This document shows, one piece after another, positions 41,067-49,863 of a DNA stretch of 64,000 nt. Numbering within the stretch: the first letter of the stretch is position 1; each line of letters starts with the position of its first letter. Source of the DNA: Bradyrhizobium zhengyangense (GTDB lineage: Bacteria > Pseudomonadota > Alphaproteobacteria > Rhizobiales > Xanthobacteraceae); contig NZ_JAKLUA010000003.1 in the NCBI RefSeq assembly GCF_022012435.1, positions 538,940 through 602,939 of the forward strand, written 5' to 3'. Both the position numbers and the translations under genes were made by a program. Under the pieces are notes generated by a model, which searched no databases, was not told the DNA's origin, and worked only from the letters and a program-made list of their open reading frames with translations.

Positions 41067-42509
41067 TCACCGCACCAGGATGTTCTTGAACTGCCAGGGA
41101 TCGCTGGTGTCGATGTCCTCAGGGAACAGGCCCGGACGGTCCGTCAGCGGCGTCCAATCGGTGTAGAAGCCTTTCACCGGGCCGAGATACGGCAGCTGGA
41201 TTTCCAGCAGGCGATCGAAATCCATCTCGTCGGCTTCGACGATGCCTTCCCTGGGGTTCTCCAGCGCCCATACCATGCCGCCGAGCACGGCGGAGGTCAC
41301 CTGCAGGGCGGTGGCGTTCTGATAGGGGGCGAGTGCGCGGGTCTCTTCGATCGAGAGCTGCGAGCCAAACCAGTAGGCATTGTTGTCATGGCCGAACAAG
41401 AGCACGCCGAGCTCGTCGATGCCGTCGACGATTTCGTCCTCTTCGAGGATGTGGTGCTTCTCCTGCATCTTGCCGGCGCGGCCGAACAATTCATGCAGCG
41501 ACAGCACGGCGTCGTCAGCCGGATGATAGGCGTAGTGGCAGGTCGGCCGGTAGATCGCCTTGCCCGATGCGTCGCGCACCGTGAAGTAATCGGAGATCGA
41601 GATCGACTCGTTGTGGGTGACGAGGAAGCCGTACTGCGCGCCGCGCGTCGGGCACCAGGTGCGCACGCGCGTGTTGGCGCCGGGCTGCATCAGATAGATG
41701 GCCGCGCCGCAGCCGGCTTCATGGGAATGCGCATTTTCTGGCATCCATTTCTCATGGGTTCCCCAGCCGAGCTCGGACGGCTGCATGCCTTCCGACAGGA
41801 AACCTTCCACCGACCAGGTATTGACGAAGACGTCGGGCTCTTTCGGCTTCTTCGCGCGCTGGGTGTCGCGCTCGGCGATATGGATGCCCTTGATGCCGGC
41901 CTGCCGCATCAGGTCGGCCCATTCGGCCTTGGTCTTCGGCTTCGGCGCATTGAGCTTCAGATCGGCGGCGACGTTGAGAAGCGCCTGCTTGACGAAGAAG
42001 GAGACCATGCCGGGATTGGCGCCGCAGCAGGAGACGGCCGTGGTTGAGCCCGCCGGGCGCGCCCGCTTGGCAGCCAGCGTCGCCTCGCGCAGCGCGTAGT
42101 TGGAGCGCGCCTCCGGCCCCTTCGAGGAATCGAAATAGAAGCCGAGCCAGGGCTCGTTGACGGTGTCGATATAGAGCGCGCCGATCTCGTTGCAGAGCTC
42201 CATGATGTCGGTCGAGCCGGTGTCGACAGAGAGATTGACGCAAAAGCCCTGGCCGCCGCCTTCGGTGAGCAGCGGGGTCAGCAATTCGCGGTAATTGTCC
42301 TTGGTCACGGCCTTCTGGATGAAGCGCACATTATGCTTCTCGCAATGCGCCTTGCGGCCCTCATCCTTGGGATCGATCACGGTGACGCGCGACTTGTCGT
42401 AATCGAGGTGCCGCTCGATCATCGGCAAGGTGCCTTTGCCGATGGAGCCGAAGCCGACCATGACGATCGGACCGGTGATCTTCGCGTAGATCTGCGAGGG
42501 GGCGCTCAT
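41067..42509 (-). CDS. hss: Homospermidine synthase
   Basis: A 480-aa NAD-dependent enzyme that joins two putrescine units (or putrescine and spermidine) to make sym-homospermidine, a main polyamine of rhizobia. The N-terminal Rossmann motif is VMVGFGSIGKGTLPMIERH. Family landmarks include TVNEPWLGFYFD, CCGANPGMVSFFVKQAL and AENAHSHEAGCGAA. It is complete and of normal length. It sits downstream of ridA on the same strand and in the same direction as the GNAT and ornithine decarboxylase genes, so putrescine made by the latter is probably used here. Confidence 0.94.
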   Translation of the reverse strand: MSAPSQIYAKITGPIVMVGFGSIGKGTLPMIERHLDYDKSRVTVIDPKDEGRKAHCEKHNVRFIQKAVTKDNYRELLTPLLTEGGGQGFCVNLSVDTGSTDIMELCNEIGALYIDTVNEPWLGFYFDSSKGPEARSNYALREATLAAKRARPAGSTTAVSCCGANPGMVSFFVKQALLNVAADLKLNAPKPKTKAEWADLMRQAGIKGIHIAERDTQRAKKPKEPDVFVNTWSVEGFLSEGMQPSELGWGTHEKWMPENAHSHEAGCGAAIYLMQPGANTRVRTWCPTRGAQYGFLVTHNESISISDYFTVRDASGKAIYRPTCHYAYHPADDAVLSLHELFGRAGKMQEKHHILEEDEIVDGIDELGVLLFGHDNNAYWFGSQLSIEETRALAPYQNATALQVTSAVLGGMVWALENPREGIVEADEMDFDRLLEIQLPYLGPVKGFYTDWTPLTDRPGLFPEDIDTSDPWQFKNILVR

Positions 42510-42573
42510 GGGATGCTTCTCCGGAACGTGCTGGCGGACAATTGGTGGGGGGATTTAAGCGCTGCGGCGCTTG

Positions 42574-42963
42574 TCAGATGCTGCGGCGCTTGGCGGTGAC
42601 TTCGATCTCGACCTTCATCTCGGGCTTGGCGAGCGCGCTGACGACCAGCAAGGTCGCCGCCGGCCTGATGTCGCCGAGAACCTCGCCGCAGACGGCGAAG
42701 TGGGCGTCGATGGTGCTGGCGTCGGTGACGTAATAGGTCGCACGGACGATATCGGCCATCTCGAAACCGCCCTCCTTCAGGGCCGCTTCGATGGTCTTGA
42801 AGCAGTTGCGTGACTGGCTCGTGACATCCGAGGGCATCGTCATCGTCGTGTAGTCATAGCCGGTGGTTCCCGCGACGAAGGCGAAGTCGCCGTCGATCAC
42901 GGCGCGGCTGTAGCCGACGCTCTTCTCGAGGGGGGAGCCGGTGGAAATCAGGCGACGGGGCAT
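42574..42963 (-). CDS. RidA family protein (Rid/YjgF)
   Basis: A 129-aa trimeric RidA-type protein. Hallmarks are the N-terminal SAVxxG-like segment GSPLEKSVGYSRAVIDGDF, the interface strand FVAGTTGYD, and RATYYVTDAST with the substrate-binding Arg near residue 89. Canonical RidA ends with a conserved Arg-xxxP-xxx-Glu region; here the C-terminal VSALAKPEMKVEIEVTA keeps Lys and Glu but not the canonical Arg105, so it may be an Rid subgroup other than RidA. It lies 64 bp upstream of hss and may remove imine or enamine by-products of polyamine or PLP chemistry. Confidence 0.82.
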   Translation of the reverse strand: MPRRLISTGSPLEKSVGYSRAVIDGDFAFVAGTTGYDYTTMTMPSDVTSQSRNCFKTIEAALKEGGFEMADIVRATYYVTDASTIDAHFAVCGEVLGDIRPAATLLVVSALAKPEMKVEIEVTAKRRSI

Positions 42964-43109
42964 GGGTTCGGCCTCGATTGAAAGGGGGATTTCGTGGGGT
43001 TTAAAGGGCGTTTCCAGGGCTCACGCAACCCCAAAGGAAAGGCCTGGTGCAGGTGCGGCCGGGCGCTGCCGCTGAATGCGGCTTCGGTCGTCACCATGAA
43101 GGCTATCCC

Positions 43110-43697
43110 TTACGCCGCGTGCGCCTGGAGGGGACGAACCACCCTCCGTTTGGCCAAGGACGCCCCAGTCGGGACGATCATCCCCTCGGCGCCGTCAAGT
43201 GCGCCGTCGGTGAATTCGATCGCCAGCAGGCGGTCGCGCTCGAACGGGCCGGGCAGCACCAGCGCGCCGGTCTTCTCGGCCGAGAAGCCGAAGCGGGCGT
43301 AGTAGGGCGCATCGCCGAGCAGGATCACGGCGTCATGCCCGCGCGCCCGGGCGGCGGCCAGCGCTTGTTGCATCAGCGCGGCGCCGATCCCGAGCTCGCG
43401 GCAGGCAGGGTCCACTGCCAGTGGTCCGAGGACCAGAGCGGGCCTGCCTCCGGCGCTGACGTGCCACAACCGCACGGTTCCCACGAGTGTCCCCTCGCGC
43501 ACGGCCGACAGGGCAAGCCCTGCGGCTGGTGTACGTCCGTCGCGCAGGCGCTGGCAGGTGCGGTCATGGCGGTTCTCGCCAAAGCAGGCATCCAGCAGCG
43601 TTTCACGCATCGCGACGTCGACGGCACGCTCGCTGCGGATCGCGAACGGAGCGGCTTTCGAGGTGAGGGCGACTTGTGGCTTCCGAAAAGCAGTCAT
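43110..43697 (-). CDS. GNAT family N-acetyltransferase (YhbS-like)
   Basis: A 195-aa GNAT acetyltransferase of the YhbS type. Acetyl-CoA motif A is LGPLAVDPACRELGIGAALM, followed by the YhbS-typical VILLGDAPYYARFGFS. The N-terminal VAMRETLLDACFGENRHDRT is also common in this group. Its place between ornithine decarboxylase and ridA-hss suggests a possible polyamine or diamine acetylation role, but YhbS relatives have diverse or unknown substrates. Confidence 0.84.
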   Translation of the reverse strand: MTAFRKPQVALTSKAAPFAIRSERAVDVAMRETLLDACFGENRHDRTCQRLRDGRTPAAGLALSAVREGTLVGTVRLWHVSAGGRPALVLGPLAVDPACRELGIGAALMQQALAAARARGHDAVILLGDAPYYARFGFSAEKTGALVLPGPFERDRLLAIEFTDGALDGAEGMIVPTGASLAKRRVVRPLQAHAA

Positions 43698-43775
43698 GGC
43701 GCGTCAGTCCCCGCTTGAACCGGCGTGCGTGCAGCACGCCCGTCCAAGGCGTCGTCAGATTGAAATGTCGGATGA

Positions 43776-43795
43776 GGAGCCGGCAAGCCGGCTCC
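43776..43795 (-). terminator. Hairpin downstream of ornithine decarboxylase gene
   Basis: GGAGCCGGC and GCCGGCTCC form a perfect 9-bp stem around two bases, 31 bp after the decarboxylase stop. A weaker GGCGTGC/GCACGCC stem follows at 43722-43740, just before the GNAT start. It may end or attenuate the decarboxylase transcript. Confidence 0.55.
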
Positions 43796-43826
43796 CGGGT
43801 TCGTCAGGCCTCGGACAGAGAGGCGC

Positions 43827-44969
43827 TTAGATGTGGTAGGTCTTCAGCGGCGGGATGCCGTTGAACGCCACCGCCGAGTAGGTCGACGTATAGGCCCCGG
43901 TGCCTTCGATCAGCAGCTTGTCGCCGATCTCGAGCGTGACGGGGAGCGGATACGGGTTCTTCTCGTACAGCACGTCGGCACTGTCGCAGGTGGGACCTGC
44001 GAGCACGCACGGGGTCATGTCCGCGCCGTCATGCGGCGTGCGGATGGCGTAGCGGATCGACTCGTCCATGGTCTCGGCGAGACCGCCGAACTTGCCGATG
44101 TCCAGGTACACCCAGCGCACCTCGTCCTCGTCGCTCTTCTTGGAGATGAGCACGACCTCGGATTCGATGATGCCGGCGTTGCCCACCATGCCGCGGCCCG
44201 GCTCGATGATGGTCTCCGGAATCTGGTTGCCGAAGTGCTTGCGCAGGGCGCGGAAGATCGAGCGGCCGTAGGTGACGACCGGCGGCACGTCCTTCAGGTA
44301 CTTGGTCGGGAAGCCGCCGCCCATGTTGACCATGGTCAGGTTGATGCCGCGCTCGGCGCAGTCGCGGAACACTTGCGAGGCCATCGCCAGCGCCCGATCC
44401 CACGCCTTCACCTTGCGTTGCTGCGAGCCGACATGGAAGGAGATGCCGCACGGCTCCAGGCCCAGGCGCTTGGCGACGTCGAGCACCTCGACCGCCATTT
44501 CCGGGTCGCAGCCGAACTTGCGCGACAACGGCCATTCGGCGCCGGCGCAGTCATAGAGGATGCGGCAGAACACCTTGGCGCCGGGAGCGGCGCGGGCGAC
44601 CTTCTCGACTTCGGCGACGCAGTCCACCGCGAAAAGGCGGATGCCGAGCGCGAAGGCGCGCGCGATGTCGCGCTCCTTCTTGATCGTGTTGCCGAAAGAG
44701 ATGCGGTCGGGGGTCGCACCGGCGGCCAGCGCCATCTCGATCTCGGCGACGGTCGCGGTGTCGAAGCAGGAGCCCATGGAGGCCAGCAAGGCCAGCACTT
44801 CCGGCGCCGGGTTCGCCTTGACGGCGTAGAACACGCGGCTGTCGGGCAGCGCCTTGGCGAAGCTCTGGTAATTGTCGCGCACGACCTCGAGGTCGACGAC
44901 GAGGCACGGCTCGGTGTCGAGACCTTCCTTGCGGCGGTTGCGCAGGAATTCCTGGATGCGTTCGGTCAT
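43827..44969 (-). CDS. Type III PLP ornithine/lysine decarboxylase
   Basis: A 380-aa fold-type III decarboxylase of the eukaryotic-like ODC family used by alphaproteobacteria. The PLP lysine is K51 in FYAVKANPAPEVL. HVGSQQ, the phosphate-binding NMGGGFPTKY and EPGRGMVGNAG are present, and the catalytic cysteine is in GPTCDSADVLYEKN. It makes putrescine from ornithine (and possibly cadaverine from lysine), the precursor for hss. ATG 44969 with GGAGAG upstream is preferred over the in-frame start at 45038, which lies in the leader. A long structured leader suggests post-transcriptional control by polyamines. Confidence 0.94.
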   Translation of the reverse strand: MTERIQEFLRNRRKEGLDTEPCLVVDLEVVRDNYQSFAKALPDSRVFYAVKANPAPEVLALLASMGSCFDTATVAEIEMALAAGATPDRISFGNTIKKERDIARAFALGIRLFAVDCVAEVEKVARAAPGAKVFCRILYDCAGAEWPLSRKFGCDPEMAVEVLDVAKRLGLEPCGISFHVGSQQRKVKAWDRALAMASQVFRDCAERGINLTMVNMGGGFPTKYLKDVPPVVTYGRSIFRALRKHFGNQIPETIIEPGRGMVGNAGIIESEVVLISKKSDEDEVRWVYLDIGKFGGLAETMDESIRYAIRTPHDGADMTPCVLAGPTCDSADVLYEKNPYPLPVTLEIGDKLLIEGTGAYTSTYSAVAFNGIPPLKTYHI

Positions 44970-45470
44970 CGCACTCTCCAACGGTCCCAGCGACGGGATC
45001 CGCATCAACGTGACGTCGGATAAGAGTGCTTCGGCCACATCGCGCGATGGAGGCGCGCTGAAGCCAAAAGACTCAAACCAGACTGTGCTGCCGTGGATTG
45101 GTTGGGAGAGTTTCCCGCCCGCTCACCTGGCAATGAAGGACAAGCCTTTTCAGTAGCCCGCGCCGGCGTTGGAATGCCGGTAGAGACCAAAAAAGCCCGA
45201 TCCGTCGTTGCTTTAAGTCGCGTCCCCCGTTGAGAGCGGGGTGCGCCGGTTCGCCTCCGGCTGCCAGTCACGGTTGCAAAGAGCGAAGTCACCTTCGACA
45301 AGGCATCTCTTTGAGAGAGATGCTGGACGCTTCGGAGTCTGCTTCAACCTTCCGGCTTCTGCACTTCCGAAGAGCCCCTCGGCTTCTTCACCCCTTGGCG
45401 GCTGTCCGGCCTCTTGTCCGGATACCTACCGACTGACACACGACCACAGGCACGTGCGAAATTGGGCAAA
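44970..45470 (-). ncRNA. Structured 5' leader of ornithine decarboxylase, speF-type candidate
   Basis: About 500 nt lie between the likely promoter and the decarboxylase start with no credible gene. On the transcribed strand there are clear hairpins: GCATCTCT-CTCAA-AGAGATGC (45323-45303), CCCCG-N7-CGGGG (45241-45225) and several smaller GC stems. Alphaproteobacterial ornithine decarboxylase genes are known to carry the speF RNA motif in this position, and this leader probably belongs to it. I could not check the consensus structure. The part from 45505 to 45627, upstream of the promoter, shows nothing recognisable. Confidence 0.5.
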
Positions 45471-45474
45471 AACG

Positions 45475-45503
45475 CACATAAGGGTTTTGACTCGGCTTCG
45501 CAA
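45475..45503 (-). promoter_or_regulatory. Probable promoter of ornithine decarboxylase leader
   Basis: On the minus strand TTGCGA (-35, 45503-45498) and TATGTG (-10, 45480-45475) are separated by exactly 17 nt, close to the housekeeping consensus of alphaproteobacteria. It lies in the AT-rich stretch upstream of the structured leader. Confidence 0.5.
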
Positions 45504-45627
45504 GAATTTTTTTAGGCTGAGAACAGAATTGCCTAACATCTGCTTGCGCAGTGTTGCGCGAGCGACGCGGAAGATGAACGCGCGTTAAGTTTTCTGTGTC
45601 GTGCGTGACTCTGTCGCGCGAGGCGCC

Positions 45628-45882
45628 TCAGCGGCGCTTGAAGAACGGCTCGACGCGCTGAGCTGCGCGGACGAACGCCGTCATGACCAGCACGCCGAGT
45701 GCGAACAGCACGGCCTGAAGGATGTGCGCGCCCTGGTCACCGAGGCCAGCCAGAATCGCGAGCGCCCAGCCGCCGGCAAACGCCGCGCCGAACACCTCGG
45801 CGCCGATCAGGATGGCGGCGCTGATGACGGTGATGACGCTCGGCCAGACGATCTGACGGGAAGACGAAGAGGGCGCGTTCAT
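45628..45882 (-). CDS. Small two-helix membrane protein of unknown function
   Basis: An 84-aa protein with two hydrophobic helices (VWPSVITVISAAILIGAEVF and HILQAVLFALGVLVMTAFV) separated by a short Gly-rich loop, and a basic C-terminus (RRVEPFFKRR-like tail). It is divergent from the M3 oligopeptidase gene. I recognise no family. The coding call rests on the membrane pattern and its compact fit between neighbouring genes. Confidence 0.62.
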   Translation of the reverse strand: MNAPSSSSRQIVWPSVITVISAAILIGAEVFGAAFAGGWALAILAGLGDQGAHILQAVLFALGVLVMTAFVRAAQRVEPFFKRR

Positions 45883-46019
45883 GGGCGTTTACGGTCCGGT
45901 GTTTCGAGGGCCGCAATCTCCCCGAAAAGGCGGGCGGGAGCAAGGCCAAATGGCCCAAAAAAGCCCCATCGCGTGCTATAGCTGGCCCCAACAAATTGCC
46001 TCAAAAAACGAGACTTGCG

Positions 46020-48098
46020 ATGTTAGACCCCCGCCAAACTACGGACTCCGAGACCAATCCGCTGCTGAAGGCCTGGGTGACGCCGTTTGCGACCCCGCCC
46101 TTCAACGAGATCGTGCCGGAGCATTTCCTGCCGGCCTTCGAGCAGGCCTTCGCCGATCACTCCGCCGAGATCGCGGCGATCACCAATGATCCGGCTGCGC
46201 CCGACTTCGCCAACACCATCACGGCGCTGGAGCGCTCCGGCAAGCTGCTGAACAAGGTCGCCTCCGTCTTCTACGACCTGGTCTCGGCGCATTCCAACCC
46301 GGCCATCCTCGACATCGACAAGGAGGTCTCCTTGCGGATGGCGCGGCACTGGAATCCGATCATGATGAATGCCGTGCTGTTTGGCCGCATCGCCCAGCTG
46401 CACGAGAACCGCGCCAGTCTCGGCCTCAATCCGGAGCAGCTCCGCCTGCTGGAGCGCACCTACACCCGCTTCCACCGTTCCGGCGCCGGCCTGTCCGACG
46501 AGGCCAAGACGCGGATGGCCGAGATCAACGAGAAGCTGGCTCAGCTCGCGACCGGCTTCAGCCATCACCTGCTCGGCGACGAGCAGGACTGGTTCATGGA
46601 GCTCGGTGAGGCCGACCGCCAGGGCCTGCCGGAGAGCTTTGTCGCCGGCGCCAAGGCTGCGGCAGAAGATCGCGGCATGGCAGGCAAGGCCATCGTCACG
46701 CTGTCGCGCTCGTCGGTCGAATCGTTCCTGAAGAGCTCAGGCCGCCGCGACCTGCGCGAGAAGGTCTACAAGGCCTTCATCGCGCGCGGCGACAACGGCA
46801 ATTCCAACGACAACAACGCGACCATCGGCGAGATCCTGAAGCTGCGCGAGGAGACCGCCAAGCTCCTGGGCTACCCGACCTTCGCCGCCTACCGGCTCGA
46901 GGATTCCATGGCCAAGACGCCGGACGCGGTGCGTGGCCTCTTGGAGCGGGTCTGGAAGCCGGCCCGGGCGCGAGCGCTCGCCGATCGCGACGAGATGCAG
47001 GCGCTGATCACGGAAGAGGGCGGCAATTTCAAGCTCGCACCCTGGGACTGGCGTTTCTATGCCGAGAAGCTCCGCCTCCAGCGCGCCAATTTCGACGACG
47101 CCGCGATCAAGCCCTATCTGACGCTCGATCACATGATCGCGGCCGCCTTCGACTGCGCCACGCGCCTGTTCGGCGTCACCTTCGAGGAGCGCAAGGATGT
47201 GCCGGTCTGGCACCCCGACGTGCGGGTCTGGGAGGTCAAGGGCCCTGACGGCAAGCACAAGGCGCTGTTCTACGGCGACTACTTCGCCCGGCCGTCCAAG
47301 CGCTCCGGCGCCTGGATGACCTCGCTGCGCGACCAGCAGAAGCTCGATGGCGACATCGCGCCGCTCGTCATCAATGTCTGCAATTTTGCCAAGGGCGCCG
47401 GAGCTGAGCCCTCGCTGCTGTCGCCGGACGATGCCCGCACCCTGTTCCACGAGTTCGGCCACGGCCTCCACGGCATGCTCTCCAACGTGACCTATCCATC
47501 GCTGTCGGGCACCTCTGTGTTCACCGACTTTGTCGAGCTGCCGTCGCAGCTCTACGAGCACTGGCAGGAGCGGCCCGAGGTGCTGCAGCAGTTCGCCCGC
47601 CACTACCAGACCGGTGAGCCGCTGCCGGACGACCTGCTCAAGCGCTTCCTCGCCGCGCGAAAATTCAACCAGGGCTTTGCCACGGTCGAGTTCGTTTCCT
47701 CGGCGCTGGTCGATCTCGAGTTCCACTCCCAGCCGGCCGCCGCCGCACAGGACGTCGGTGCCTTCGAGAAACGCGAGCTGGAGAAGATCGGCATGCCCGA
47801 GGAAATCTCGATGCGGCACCGGCCGACGCAGTTCGGCCACATCTTCACGGGCGACCACTACGCCGCCGGCTATTACAGCTACATGTGGTCGGAGGTGATG
47901 GACGCCGATGCCTTCGGCGCGTTCGAGGAAGCCGGCAACATCTTCGATCCCGACGTCGCCAAGCGCCTGCACGACGACATCTATTCGAGCGGTGGATCGG
48001 TCGATCCGGAAGCGGCCTATGAGGCCTTCCGCGGTCGTCCGCCCGAGCCCGACGCGCTGCTCCGCCGCCGCGGCCTGCTCGACGACAAGGCGGCCTGA
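46020..48098 (+). CDS. M3 family oligopeptidase (PrlC/Dcp type)
   Basis: A 692-aa zinc metallopeptidase of family M3 that degrades short peptides in the cytoplasm; no signal peptide is seen. The zinc motif HEFGHGLH begins at H477, followed by the downstream Glu ligand region FVELPSQLYEHW. The N-terminal helical cap is complete. ATG 46020 (MLDPRQTT) is chosen over the TTG at 45996. OpdA/PrlC or peptidyl-dipeptidase Dcp cannot be separated with certainty by eye. The DUF1007 gene begins 5 bp after its stop. Confidence 0.92.
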   Translation: MLDPRQTTDSETNPLLKAWVTPFATPPFNEIVPEHFLPAFEQAFADHSAEIAAITNDPAAPDFANTITALERSGKLLNKVASVFYDLVSAHSNPAILDIDKEVSLRMARHWNPIMMNAVLFGRIAQLHENRASLGLNPEQLRLLERTYTRFHRSGAGLSDEAKTRMAEINEKLAQLATGFSHHLLGDEQDWFMELGEADRQGLPESFVAGAKAAAEDRGMAGKAIVTLSRSSVESFLKSSGRRDLREKVYKAFIARGDNGNSNDNNATIGEILKLREETAKLLGYPTFAAYRLEDSMAKTPDAVRGLLERVWKPARARALADRDEMQALITEEGGNFKLAPWDWRFYAEKLRLQRANFDDAAIKPYLTLDHMIAAAFDCATRLFGVTFEERKDVPVWHPDVRVWEVKGPDGKHKALFYGDYFARPSKRSGAWMTSLRDQQKLDGDIAPLVINVCNFAKGAGAEPSLLSPDDARTLFHEFGHGLHGMLSNVTYPSLSGTSVFTDFVELPSQLYEHWQERPEVLQQFARHYQTGEPLPDDLLKRFLAARKFNQGFATVEFVSSALVDLEFHSQPAAAAQDVGAFEKRELEKIGMPEEISMRHRPTQFGHIFTGDHYAAGYYSYMWSEVMDADAFGAFEEAGNIFDPDVAKRLHDDIYSSGGSVDPEAAYEAFRGRPPEPDALLRRRGLLDDKAA

Positions 48099-48103
48099 TC
48101 GGC

Positions 48104-48736
48104 ATGCGCACCCTGCTGGGATGGCTGCTCGCCGCCGGCCTGCTGCTTGCATCAGGCGCAGCGATCGCGCATCCGCATGTCTGGATCACCGCTTCAAGCG
48201 AATTGCTCTACGCAGAGGACGGCAGCATCACCGGCGTGCGCCACGCCTGGACCTTTGACGACATGTTCTCGGCCTATGCGGTGCAGGGGCTCGAGGCCAA
48301 GAAGAAGGGCGCCTATACCCGCGAGGAGCTCGGGCCGCTGGCGCAGACCAATGTCGAGTCGCTGAAGGAATATGCCTACTTCACCTTCGCGAAGGCCGAC
48401 GGCAAGAAGGAGCGCTTCGGCGAGCCGGTCGACTATTTCCTCGACTACAAGGACACGGTGCTGACCCTGCACTTTACACTGCCGCTGAAGACCCCGCTCA
48501 AGCCCAAGCAGCTGGTGTTGGAAGTGTTCGACCGTTCGTTCTTCATCGACTTCCAGATGACCAAGGATAATCCCGTCAAGCTGGTCGGCGCGCCGTCAGG
48601 CTGCCAGATGAAGCTCGATCGTCCGAGCGACGGCACCGCGACCGCGCAGAAGCTCAACGAGCAGACCTTCATGGACGGCCCGAATGCCAATTTCGGCATG
48701 ATGTTCGCCAACAAGATCACGGTGGATTGCCCTTGA
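48104..48736 (+). CDS. DUF1007 family periplasmic protein, partner of NicO transporter
   Basis: A 210-aa exported protein with signal peptide MRTLLGWLLAAGLLLASGAA and a mature N-terminus IAHPHVWITASSELLYAED. His-Pro-His at the start of the mature chain is the family's probable metal-binding site. DUF1007 proteins are typically encoded beside RcnA/NicO-type nickel-cobalt transporters, and the next gene is one. The two frames overlap by 4 nt (TTGA). It probably binds or delivers Ni or Co in the periplasm. Confidence 0.88.
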   Translation: MRTLLGWLLAAGLLLASGAAIAHPHVWITASSELLYAEDGSITGVRHAWTFDDMFSAYAVQGLEAKKKGAYTREELGPLAQTNVESLKEYAYFTFAKADGKKERFGEPVDYFLDYKDTVLTLHFTLPLKTPLKPKQLVLEVFDRSFFIDFQMTKDNPVKLVGAPSGCQMKLDRPSDGTATAQKLNEQTFMDGPNANFGMMFANKITVDCP

Positions 48737-49824
48737 AGCCGCATCTCTCGCCGCTTGGGCGCGGGTTCCTCACCTGCGCCGCCATTCTCCTCGCCGCCAG
48801 CCTGGCGGATGCGGCGCTTCACCATGTCCTGGCACAAAATCCGTTCGGCGCGCCGAAGCAGGCACCAGCGGCCGAGCCGGAGGCCAGCGGCCTCATCGGC
48901 TGGCTGTTGGCAAAGCAGTCCGAATTCTATCGCCAGATGTCGTCGACCATCCGCGCTGCCAAATCCGACGGCTCGGCCGTGTGGACGCTGCTCTTCATCT
49001 CCTTTGCCTACGGGATCTTCCATGCGGCCGGCCCCGGCCACGGCAAGGCGGTGATCGCCTCCTATCTCGTCGCCAACCGCGAGACCGCGCGGCGTGGCAT
49101 CACGCTGTCATTGGCCTCGGCGCTGATGCAGTCCTTGGTGGCGATCCTGATCGTCGGCATCTCGGCCTGGATCCTGAACGCGACCGCCAGGACCATGTGC
49201 AAGGCGGAAGGGGCCATCGAGATCGCAAGCTACGCCCTGATCGCGTTGTTCGGCCTGCGCCTGACCTGGACCAAGGGCCGCACCTTCATCCGCGCGCTCC
49301 AGGTGACGCAGCCCGTGCCCGCCATAGCGGGCGTGCCGCATGACCATCATGATCACGGCCATCACCATCATGATGCGCATGATCATCATGACCACGACCA
49401 CCATGATCATCACGGGCATGATCATGTCCATGACGAGCATTGCGGCCATTCCCATGGACCCACCCCGAGCGAGCTGGCCGGCCCCGGCGGCTGGCGGCGC
49501 GGCTTTGCCGCGATCCTGACCGTCGGCATCCGCCCCTGTTCGGGCGCCATCCTGGTGCTGGTATTCGCGCTCGCCCAGGGCCTGTTCTGGGCCGGCATTG
49601 CCGCAACCTTCCTGATGGGGCTGGGCACCGCGATCACGGTCGCGACCATCGCCCTGGTCGCAGTCTCGGCCAAGGACATCGCCGGCCGCCTCAGCGCGGG
49701 CCGCGACGGCGGCGGTGCGCTGTTCATGCGCGGCATCGAATTTGGTGCGGCGGCCCTGGTGCTGCTGTTCGGAGCGGGGCTGCTGTTTGGCTACATCGCG
49801 GCCGAACGGACGACGTGTTTCTAG
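48733..49824 (+). CDS. NicO/RcnA-type nickel-cobalt transporter
   Basis: A membrane protein of about 363 aa from a TTG start that overlaps the DUF1007 stop; a TTG two codons earlier is an alternative. It has about six hydrophobic helices with the family motifs FHAAGPGHGKAVIASYLV and VGIRPCSGAILVLVFAL, separated by a long His/Asp-rich loop of roughly 45 residues with more than 20 His. RcnA relatives export Ni and Co, whereas other NicO members import them; the partner DUF1007 is found with both. No nickel-responsive regulator or riboswitch is seen beside it. Confidence 0.9.
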   Translation: MKPHLSPLGRGFLTCAAILLAASLADAALHHVLAQNPFGAPKQAPAAEPEASGLIGWLLAKQSEFYRQMSSTIRAAKSDGSAVWTLLFISFAYGIFHAAGPGHGKAVIASYLVANRETARRGITLSLASALMQSLVAILIVGISAWILNATARTMCKAEGAIEIASYALIALFGLRLTWTKGRTFIRALQVTQPVPAIAGVPHDHHDHGHHHHDAHDHHDHDHHDHHGHDHVHDEHCGHSHGPTPSELAGPGGWRRGFAAILTVGIRPCSGAILVLVFALAQGLFWAGIAATFLMGLGTAITVATIALVAVSAKDIAGRLSAGRDGGGALFMRGIEFGAAALVLLFGAGLLFGYIAAERTTCF

Positions 49825-49863
49825 CTTTCTTCCCTCCCACAAGGGGAAAAGGAAAAAGAAAGG

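Noticed and set aside
45241..45588. Plus-strand frame of 115 codons in the decarboxylase leader
   Set aside because: The product is basic and low in complexity, has no ribosome site, and overlaps the structured minus-strand leader and promoter.
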